A stretch of 64,000 bases of DNA from positions 62,001-126,000 of the forward strand of contig JAZKHT010000009.1 in the NCBI GenBank assembly GCA_040385245.1, given 5' to 3'. Position numbers and translations under genes: made by a program. Source of the stretch: JAZKHT01 sp040385245 (GTDB lineage: Bacteria > Pseudomonadota > Alphaproteobacteria > Rhodobacterales > Rhodobacteraceae). Positions 52,398 through 61,800 of the stretch are shown piece after piece (position 1 is the first letter of the stretch; the number at the start of each line of letters is the position of its first letter). The notes beneath the pieces are model-generated. The model saw only the letters and a list, made by a program, of their open reading frames with translations, searched no databases and was not told the origin of the DNA.

Positions 52398-53078
52398 ATG
52401 GCGGGATCGCAGCGGCTGGTGGCCTACGAGCGGGTGTCGACGGCGCGACAGGGAACCAGCGGGCTTGGACTAGAAGCACAGCGCAGGGTAATCGAGGACT
52501 TTGCCGCATCCCGTGGTGCCGAGGTTCTGGCCCGGTTCACCGAGGTGGAGAGCGGGCGCAAGGCCGACCGGCCGGAACTCCTGAAGGCGCTGCACTTGGC
52601 CAAGGTTACGGGGGCAACGCTGGTGATCGCCAAGCTGGACCGACTGAGCCGCAATGCGGCATTCCTGCTGGCCCTGCGCGACAGTGGGGTCCGGTTCGTC
52701 GCGGTGGACATGCCCGAGGCGAACGATCTCACCGTGGGGATCATGGCGCTGGTGGCACAAGCCGAGCGGGAAGCCATCTCGCGACGCACGAAGGAAGCGC
52801 TGGCGGTGGCCAAAGCGCGTGGGATGAAGCTGGGGAATCCCAACGGTGCCGAAAGCTTGCGGCGGGCGGGGAAAGGTGGCTCGGCGCTCCGAGCGGCCGT
52901 GTCAGCTAATGCTGCAGCCTTCGCCGGGGACCTGGTCCCGGTGCTCGCGGACATTCAGGCCGCGGGGCACACGTCGCTGCGGGCAATTGCGGCGGAATTG
53001 ATGGCACGAGGGATAAGGACGCGGCGGGGCGGTCGTTGGGGCGTGGGTAATGTCGGCCGACTGCTCCATCGCCGATGA
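52398..53078 (+). CDS. Serine recombinase, resolvase/invertase type
   Basis: 226 residues. The N-terminal YERVSTARQ has catalytic S14; KLDRLSRNAAFLLALRD, AEREAISRRTKEAL and a C-terminal HTH (SLRAIAAELMARGIRTRRGGRWGVGNVGRLL) complete a small resolvase. AGGGGGCG precedes the start. No transposase is adjacent. It may move or invert the neighbouring cargo, or resolve dimers. Confidence 0.87.
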   Translation: MAGSQRLVAYERVSTARQGTSGLGLEAQRRVIEDFAASRGAEVLARFTEVESGRKADRPELLKALHLAKVTGATLVIAKLDRLSRNAAFLLALRDSGVRFVAVDMPEANDLTVGIMALVAQAEREAISRRTKEALAVAKARGMKLGNPNGAESLRRAGKGGSALRAAVSANAAAFAGDLVPVLADIQAAGHTSLRAIAAELMARGIRTRRGGRWGVGNVGRLLHRR

Positions 53079-53247
53079 CAGCTCCCGGCCCTATGCGGCC
53101 GGTCGGAGTGAAGCATTCGCCGCAAAGCGGCTTCCCCAAAGCGGTCGGCCACCCAAGATATCGCCCGAACGCGCAAGGGCGGCTACAATCGAGTGGTTAC
53201 GACACTCCTGCCATGTTTCCCGTTACTGGTCGGGGGGCACACGACTA

Positions 53248-55884
53248 TCAGAGAACTCTGTTGGATGCAGGCACCAATGCCATGATGAGCCTTGCCTTTG
53301 GGTAGGTGAACCCAAACGATCCCGGGAGTTCAGATGCTTCAAGCTGCATCGACAGCTCGCGCAACGTCGCTGCATGTTCTACGGATAGTTCGGTTGGTGC
53401 CGCTTCCAACCCAGTGCAGCGATTGAGCAACGACAACAGCTCACCGTCCCGCAGGATGGCGGACTGCCCGTGTTGCACTCCGAGGACGATGCGATGAACG
53501 GTCGCCTTCGTTCCCGTCAGTTCGTCCTCCACCCGTGCTAGCAGGATCGTGTTTTCGAGATCCTTGAGATATGCGGCAAAGACCGGCTGGTTGACTGCAT
53601 GCTCCAGAAGCTTGTCGACAAGGGAATGCCCGATCCCCATCATTCGGTTCATCTGCTCCTTCGGCGCGAGGTCGCGGTCGAACGTCAGCCCATCGTATCG
53701 GGATTTCAGATCCAGATCGTTGCGCCAGATCTCGGGCGTCGCGATCGAGAGACCCGCCTCAGAGGTTGTGACCCTGCGCCCGTGTGTCTTGGCGGCGTTC
53801 CGGAAGAACGGCTCGAGCTGTGGGAGATCGAGTTGCGGGATTTCCTTGGCCATCGTCGCGGAATCGAATTTTGATGCAGAGCCGAAAAGGCTTCGGGCCG
53901 TCGCGAGCGCATTGTCGCCGCCGAAGCGATTGCTGTTGGCTGTCCACCAGCTTCTCAGGGTTTCTCGGCCTTGTTTCGAATACCCCTCAGAATAGAGCTC
54001 GTCGAAAACCGAGGATCCAGCCATGCCGATCACGAGCTGGGCAATGTCCTCGGCTTCCTCCATCGATGCACTGAGCGTGGCTTGGATACGCGCGAGCTTT
54101 TCTTCGAGAAGGGACCAGATACGTGCCTCGACGGTTTCGGGGTTTCGCAGCAGGTAGACGGATACGGCGCGGGTCTGCCCGTAACGGTTGAGGCGACCGA
54201 CTCTCTGGTGCAACCGCATCGGGTTCCAAGGAAGATCAACATGCACCAGCGTGGCGCAGCGGTGCTGAAGGTCGATGCCTTCGCCACCCGCCTCGGTCGA
54301 GATCAGGAAGCGGTTGCGTCCGGCATTGAAATCCTCGGCGGCCGTTTCGCGAGACAGGCGGCGGGTCTCGGCGATACCGCTGGCTCCAAGGAGTGTGAGG
54401 CGTTGGTCACCGTTGATGAAACCTGTGCTCCCTTCGCCGAAACGCGCTTCCAACGCGTTCAGAACGAGGGCTTGGGTGGCCTTGTATTCTGTGAAGAGCA
54501 AGACCGGCTCGCCGACCGGGAGTTCGGTCGCGATCAGGTCAATCAGCCTCTGGATCTTGGTTTCATCGGTGATTTCGTCGGCGCGGGCAAGGATCTCGTC
54601 GAGGCGGGCGATCTCGTCGGACATGAGCGTCGGGGAATTTTCCCCAACGGAGCTTTCCTCGCGCTGGGACCGTTCGTCGTCCTCTTCATACTCTGGCGGC
54701 TCAGCGATCTGGGAGGCGCTGCGTCCATCTTGCGCAATCGTCGTCGCCAGCATGCCCCGTCGTTTCGACAGGGCGCTGCGGATCGCCGCGATGGAACTGG
54801 CGGCAAGCTTCTGGAGTGCGATGAGCAGGAGCATGCGAGAGGAGCGCTCACGGCCGGCAAGGTCGCTCGCATAGGCCCGACCGTCGAGGATGAACTCGCT
54901 CATGACGTTGTAGAAGTCCGCCTCTGCCTCGGTATAGCCGTAATCGACGGTCTGGGTTTTCACCGGCTTGAACAGCGGCTTGCCTTCAAGGTCGGTCACC
55001 GTGGCCTTGTTGTTGCGGATCATCGCTTCGGGCAGGTGCGCAAGCTGCTCCTCGATGTCGCGCTGGGGGTCGAAGAGATCGGGCCGCAGGAGGTGCATAA
55101 GGGCGAGGAAGCCGAAGTCTTTGCCCCTATGGGGCGTGCCGGTGAACAGTACCAGCGAGCCGATCTTGCCCGCTGCCTGCATGTCCTTCAGCAGGTTATA
55201 TGTCAGGGTTGCGCTGCGTTCGACCGCTTGGAAGTGGTGCGCTTCGTCGACCAGAACCAGATCCCACGGCTCGGCCTCCAGCAATCGCTCGCGCGCCTTG
55301 TCCATGCGGAGCGTATGGAACGAGGCGACCACTTTGTCGGCCGTCTCCCAGTAGCTGACCCTATCGCGATCAAGGTCAGCGGAATAGAGGTTGAGACGGA
55401 TGTCGAACATCGTCTTCATCCGGTCTCGCCACTGCGGCGCGAGCCGGGCCGGGGTCAGGACGAGGACGCGCTTCACCCGATCTGAGGAGAGCAGCGGATC
55501 GAGGATCAGGCCCGCTTCGATGGTCTTGCCGAGGCCGACGTCATCGGCGACCAACCAGCGGGCTGGCCAGTTGCGCGTCACCTGGCGGCAGACCCAGAGC
55601 TGGTGGGGCAGAAGCTTGACCCGGGTGCGCGTAAAGACGCCCCATTGGTCGTTGATAGACCTGATCAGGAGCGCCTGCGCCTTTGCCAACGTGGCTGTCG
55701 GGTCGTCCGTAGTGAGGTCGGCAAGGCGATCCTCCAGCGACTCGATGCGCATCAACTGGGCTGTCTCCACCCTGTGGATGTCCGTGCCGAACTGAACGAG
55801 GCTGAAGACCCCCTGATCGACCACGATACGGCCTTCACCATGATCAGGATGCCGAACGGATTGCTCAGGGGCGAAGGTCGTCAT
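53248..55884 (-). CDS. SNF2/RapA-type DNA translocase, candidate defence helicase
   Basis: 878 residues. After an N-terminal small beta domain (MTTFAPEQSVRHPDHGEGRIV) comes a complete SF2 SNF2 engine: motif I DDVGLGKTIEAG (K120), motif Ia VLTPARLAPQWRDRM, DEAH at 213-216, TGTPHRGKDFGF, motif V STEAGGEGIDLQ and motif VI QRVGRLNRYGQTR. An acidic insert (about residues 395-425) and a C-terminal partner domain follow. Its ATG overlaps the stop of the giant gene (ATGA). Such helicases remodel protein-DNA complexes or drive DNA translocation in systems such as DISARM. Confidence 0.87.
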   Translation of the reverse strand: MTTFAPEQSVRHPDHGEGRIVVDQGVFSLVQFGTDIHRVETAQLMRIESLEDRLADLTTDDPTATLAKAQALLIRSINDQWGVFTRTRVKLLPHQLWVCRQVTRNWPARWLVADDVGLGKTIEAGLILDPLLSSDRVKRVLVLTPARLAPQWRDRMKTMFDIRLNLYSADLDRDRVSYWETADKVVASFHTLRMDKARERLLEAEPWDLVLVDEAHHFQAVERSATLTYNLLKDMQAAGKIGSLVLFTGTPHRGKDFGFLALMHLLRPDLFDPQRDIEEQLAHLPEAMIRNNKATVTDLEGKPLFKPVKTQTVDYGYTEAEADFYNVMSEFILDGRAYASDLAGRERSSRMLLLIALQKLAASSIAAIRSALSKRRGMLATTIAQDGRSASQIAEPPEYEEDDERSQREESSVGENSPTLMSDEIARLDEILARADEITDETKIQRLIDLIATELPVGEPVLLFTEYKATQALVLNALEARFGEGSTGFINGDQRLTLLGASGIAETRRLSRETAAEDFNAGRNRFLISTEAGGEGIDLQHRCATLVHVDLPWNPMRLHQRVGRLNRYGQTRAVSVYLLRNPETVEARIWSLLEEKLARIQATLSASMEEAEDIAQLVIGMAGSSVFDELYSEGYSKQGRETLRSWWTANSNRFGGDNALATARSLFGSASKFDSATMAKEIPQLDLPQLEPFFRNAAKTHGRRVTTSEAGLSIATPEIWRNDLDLKSRYDGLTFDRDLAPKEQMNRMMGIGHSLVDKLLEHAVNQPVFAAYLKDLENTILLARVEDELTGTKATVHRIVLGVQHGQSAILRDGELLSLLNRCTGLEAAPTELSVEHAATLRELSMQLEASELPGSFGFTYPKARLIMALVPASNRVL

Positions 55885-58800
55885 GCGATGAAGTCCTCTT
55901 CTTCGACGTTGTCTTGCGAAATCCTGGGGGTATCAGGTCCGAAGATGACCTCCTGCGCGCCCTCGTGCTTCTGGGTCATCAGCAGTTGAATGGGAAGGTC
56001 AAGTGCGCCACCAAAAGACGCGCGGTCCCTGAGGCCTGCCTCGAATTCGGAATAGATTGCACGTGAGGCATCCATTCCGGCCAAGCCACGGAGATGTCTC
56101 CAACCTATCCGATCCGCAAAACGTCCCATGGCCTCGGAATTTGCCCAGCCGTAGCCGTGCATGTAGCCGCCGAGATCGCCCCAGATACCGGCTCGCACGC
56201 CCTCGCGGATCATCCAGTTTGCGCCGGTTCCCAGCGCGCGGATCAACGAAGCCCCCTCGGTGCCGCGGCGCTGATGCGACGGCGAGGCACTCGGCCACCA
56301 ATGATCGACGAGGCTGATCGCTCCGTCGCGTTGCACGAATCTTGGCAGGTTCTGGTAGACGTCGACATAGTCGGGAAGCCACCGCGCGACGACGTAAAGC
56401 TCTCCCAGCGCCCGGCGCCAGCGGCGATAGTCCTCGGCCTTGCCATCAATGCTGGCAAGCTCGTCGAGCCGATCCGTCCACGGCTTGTAACTGTGGACCT
56501 GCGAGATGCGGGCCATCTCGCCCCACCATCCGGCGCGTTTGGCATTGTTGATGAAGTTGCGGCTGGCGGTCTCGTTGCCCCACTCGATGGTTCGGAAGAC
56601 GGCCTGGGCGAAGAAGGTGAACCATCCCTCGGGATCATCGTCATAATGCTTGTCGCGGAGCCGTTCCGGCTTTGAGTTCGTCGGGTAGGTGTCAAAGTTG
56701 TATTTGCTGCCAAGCTCGTGGGATTTTCGCGTCCACCACGCATGCAGATGTTCGAGCACGAGCGCGGGATCTGGCTGTTCAACGACCTCGGCAATCCCGG
56801 GATACTCGACCGTCGGGGGCGTCTCATGCCTCGCGTCGAACCGTTCTTCGAGTTCACCCGCGTAGAGTTGCGGAATGATGTTCTGGAGCTCCGAACGGCT
56901 CAATCCTTCTGCGAAATCGCTGGCGCACAACGCCTCGAAGGTTGGCGGTAGCCAATTGCATCGCCGCGCCCTTAATTCCTCAGCAAGTTTGCTGCCTTTC
57001 TCACCGCGCAACATGTAAATCAGGACAGACCGCTTCTGTTCTGTCGATTTACAATCGCTTGCGAACTGGGCCAGCCTTGACGGGTTCAAGAGTGAGCCGA
57101 AATATCCGCCACCCCGTGCGAGATCGTATAGGTCGAGGGCCGCTTCGCTGTAGTCGCCGGACAGAACATGGCGCGAAGAAATGAAATCTCCCATCAATCT
57201 CTCGTCTTTGTTCTTCTCCATTTTCATCCGGTCGCAAGACTTCGGCAGAAACGCCGCAGTACTCCAAGTTCCATCCTCCATGCGGAACTCCGCGTCGCGC
57301 AACTGGGCAAGGATTGCTGCCCGTTCTTGCCCGTCCATTTTTTCTGTCCGCTCGGCTGTCAGGATACCGCCAACCCAAGAAGCCAGTTCCGGATCAATGC
57401 GGCGAGACACCCCCATAACCTCTTTCAGAAGTCCGCCAGCATGCAGCGGACTTGGCACCCGGAGGCCGATGCGTTCAAGCGTGCGGGCTGCTTGCCTCGA
57501 CACGCTCCGTGACAGTATCCGCTGGGAGATGGGATGGCCTGCAAGCTGATCCGCAGCACCCGGCAAGTCCATGATGCCTGCAACTTGCCAGTGGACTTCC
57601 GTGGCTTGCAACAGGGGCGTGAAGGGAGCGGCGAGACCTGTCGGGAAGACGGGCGCATTGCTGACCAGGCTCGCCCAGCCGAGCCGGGCGGTGTCGGGGG
57701 CCTCGTTGGTGATGCCACGCGGTTGGGTGTCGTCCACGTGGAGCGACCCCAGCAGGTCGTGACGCAGATCCGGTGTGAAGCTGTCGGCCAGGGCGGTCCA
57801 GAACAGGCTTCGTCCTTCGTCCGGGTCCGGGTTGGACAAACCGGCCTTGTGGGCGAACGCAGGCCAGTCGTTTTCTAGCAGTTTTGCCAAAGACTTGAGC
57901 CTGCGCGCCAGGCTGGTGCCATGCTTGCGGAAGAGAGCCTTGCGTTCGTCCAACATTCCCCTCAGGTGCCCCCGGCCCGGATTGACCGCAAAGCTGCGGC
58001 TGTTCATCAGCCAGCAAGGGCGCGCGTCGACATCCAGAGGCGCCAGTAACCACAGGCCGGGCGTGCCTTCGGCGGGCGGAACCGGCCCGGTCGGACCGAG
58101 GGGCAGGAACAGCGTCGTATCCTCGTCCAGGTCCAGGACAAGCGCCTTGCCGGCTTCGGTTCCGGTCAAGGTCAGGACGCGGACGTTCTCGGCTCCCGTG
58201 TCTTCGAAGGAGGCACCGAAGGTCTCGACGAGAGCCTCCTTGCGGATATCGACCTGCCGGATGCCACGCGCCATGGCGGGCAACCAGCGCGCAGAGCGAC
58301 GGAATGCGTCCCACGCTGTGTTGTAGTCCTGTCCCGCGTTCTGATCGAATTCGATGATCGTGGCGGGCCGGCCTTGGCTTGTCGCTTCGAAAGAGCGCTC
58401 TTTTCCTTGATCCCAAGGATCGGGCAGAAGCCCACCGCGAACGTGGCAGGCGACGTATCGGCTGGCTATGCGCACCTGATCGGCCAGCAGATGTACTGCC
58501 TTGAAGCCGAGGCCGAACTTCCCGGTCACGGCCTCCCCGCGATCCTTGTCACTGAGGTTGAGCTGGAGCATGTGGTACAGGTCGCGGTGCCATCCCATGC
58601 GTTCGCCGTGACTGCCTTCACCGACAACGTTGATAAGCCTTCCCCAGTGACTCATGGTCGTGGTTCCGCGATTTCGCGACAGCTCGAACTTTCCGGGAGC
58701 ATCACTCCAGGCTGGATCTTGCTGCCAGGCGTCGTCCGCGTTCTGGAAAAGCTCGAAAAAGATTCGTGCCGGGAGGTATCCGTCCTCTGTAATCCGCGTC

Positions 58801-61800
58801 CGCACGCGTTCCAGCAATTCCGCGTGACCTTTGGGTTGATCGACTTTCGTCCAAAGCTGGTCCTTGAGCTTTTGGCGAATGGCTTCGACACCGTCTCCAG
58901 CGCTGCGCACGGCATCTTCGTAGTCCTTGCGCGCGCGTTCCAGAATGCCGCCTTCCCTCGGCTTCATCTCGCCAAGGATCTTCGGCATCTGGTCACGGAT
59001 TTCGGCCCTGACCGCACTCGCGACATGTTCGGCAAACCGCGCACGACCGGCAAGCAGCGCGTCCAGCGCTGCACGTGCTTCGGGTTGATCCTTCTCACTG
59101 CCGACATATTCTTCGGCGAGCGTTCGGCAGAATTCAGTGACATGGCGGTCCGTCAGCCGCACATCGTCCGGCAACACGACGTCGAGAGCGCGTCGCCGTG
59201 TCAGGTTGTGCAGGTCCTTGGCTTGCTCGATTTTCCAGTTCTGACGGATGGTTCCGACGATCTCCAACGGCTGCGCGTCCCCGAGCGGGAGCATCACGGG
59301 TGTTCCCGCGATGCTGACGAACTCGTCTTCACCTTGCAGATCGCGTCGCGGACGGAACTGGATTCGCATTCGGGCGGACCGGGCCATAAGGCTCTGGTCG
59401 CTACCTTTTCGATACGCCGTCTCTACCTGATTCTCGAAATCGCGCTCGATCCCCTCGATCACCGGGATGGCCAGCCCAAGCTCTTCACGCATCAGCGCGC
59501 GCCAGCAATCCGACCGACCGAGCATGAACACCAGCACGGCGAGCATCTCGGCGGGAACGGCAACTTTCGCACGGGCGAGGATTGGCTTCAGGCTATCGGC
59601 GGACTGCTTTTCCGTCAGTTCAGCGGGCGCGTCGCTTGGGCGAAGCTTTCGCGGGTCGTCGCTCGAACCCTGTGCGAATTGCGGGAGCAGCCGCGACAAT
59701 TCGGGGTCGAGACGATGCGCGAAGGCAACGGCACCGCCATGCGCGACCACCTCGTCGGCGGCACGCCAAGTTCCGTCGCGCGTTGGCACTCGTGTTCCGG
59801 AAAGGACTTTCCCGATCTGATCGCTCGACGTTCTCGCCAGAAAGCGGAAACCCGAGTCATAGACGGCACGGGCAGACTGGTTCCCTGAAGCGGCGATGCG
59901 TGAGAGAGCATCCATCCAACCATGGAAATGGTCAGGGTCCGGAGCCCCGTGCTGCTGGACCTCGCGCACGATGGTCTGTGCGTCGGCGCCTGGCGCCGAC
60001 AACAGCCAGGCCAGAAGGGGCCATCCCGGCAAGGTCAGGTCCGCGCCATCTTTTGCGAGGGATTGCAGGTAAGCGGCGATGTCACCGGGCCGCTCGCCGA
60101 TCCAGCACGGGAGGCTTCCATCAGAGAGACGGTCCAGCAGGGTATTTTTGCTTGCGGCGGTGTCCTTCAGCACACCGTCCTTCACCAGCAGACGCAGGGT
60201 GTCCTCGTCGAGCAGGCCGACTGGTACATCCTTGCGTGTTGCCATGTCCGAGGGGAGCAGGCCCGAATTCAAGCCAGGTAGATCCATGACGGCTACGGGC
60301 GCGACTGTGCGCCCGTCGATCAGGGTGAGCCATTGCGTCTCAGCAAGCAGGGGTAGCGTTTCCGCTGTCCTGCCATCGCGAATAGCTGCGATGATTTGCG
60401 CAACATGCTTCGCAGGCTCGGGTTGGCCGAGCAGGAAGTCAAGTTGGCGCTCCGCGGACCAGATGCGCGCCGAAGTGATCCGCCGAAACTGTTCCTGCGT
60501 CGCGTTGCCGAACGGGGCGTGCAAGATCGGCACGTCGATGCCGTCCGGAAAGGGCAAGTCCGGGTTCTGGCGAAAGCCATGCACGGCAGCAACGCGCCCC
60601 TGGTTGGTCTCGAAGATCGGCAGAAGTTCGAGATCTTCGTCCGGGATATTTGCCGTGAAAAAGGCCGAGAACAGTTCGGGCGAAATCGGAGTGGCTGCGA
60701 TATGCCTCTGATTGGCCACGAACTTTTCGCCAAGTGTCGCACCATCGAACTTCCGGACGCCAAGCTGTCCCTGTTTCACGGCGTCAATGCGCATCATCAG
60801 GGTAGAATTCAGCAGGATGGTCTTGTCGTCTCTTCCGACGAGGGTGCGCGCAAAAGCGTCGAGTTGGCCATTCCCCCCGTCGATCCACAGCAGGTCTCGG
60901 TCGTCGAAGCGGGCTTCGCGACGTCCGGCAAGGAGAGCGCGAAGATAAGGGCGGTACTTGCTCTCGGTGCTCCACAACTTGAGCATCAGGTCAAGACGCG
61001 CTTCATCTGGCCCAGATGCATCTGCCTCCGCGGCAAGGCGGGCCGTTTCATACGAAGGATCCTTCGCATAAGTCAGACCAGTTCCGAGCTCGGTTAGAAG
61101 CTGGGCTGCCTCCGCGTAGTTGATCATCATGGCGCCGGCACCTGGGGCCGCACGTTCGAGCAGCTCGACAAGCTTCCGATTCTCGTTGTTATGCAAGAAA
61201 AGGCGCCCGCTGCTTGCTGCTTTCGACAGGTCGTCGAGGCTGGCACTGCGCGGGAAGCCAAGCCCCTTGTCGACACGGACGATGTGCAATGTCCGGAACT
61301 CCGGATCGCTCTGCGCCGCGGCCAAATTGTCTCCCATCGCCTTCAGGATGGCAATTGCGGCGGTTGCGGCCGCGTCCTCGGTCGCGGTGTCCTTCAGCTG
61401 CGGTTGCAGGGCCGTCAACAGGGCCTTCGCTTCGACCAGCGACAGGTTTCGGGCTCCGAAGCTTGCCGGACGCCAGTCCTGGTGAATACACAGCGGCGCG
61501 GCCTCGACCGAGGCCAGCGTCCGGCGCATCTGGCTATTGCGCATCACGCTGTGTGGCATGGGCAGCACGCAACCGTCCGGAAGATGGTGGAGGACCATCC
61601 GGATGTGTTCGCCCTGTGCCATATCGACATCACGCTTTGTCATCGCCTGGCGAAGCAGGCTCAGGACAGGCGCGACAAGCGCTGCCGACTTGTCCAGACG
61701 CTCGCGGCGTGCAAAATCAAGGAATTCGCCGAACCGTGCGAGCTTTCCCCCTTGACCAAATGCAGCGGCGGTCAGGAGCCCGGCCATTTTTGCAAGTTCC

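Noticed and set aside
53971..55485. 504-codon plus-strand frame opposite the SNF2 gene
   Set aside because: The complete SNF2 motif set is on the other strand; this frame has none.
58374..59888. 504-codon plus-strand frame inside the giant gene
   Set aside because: Antisense to the giant frame, which shows GHKL motifs on both sides of this place.
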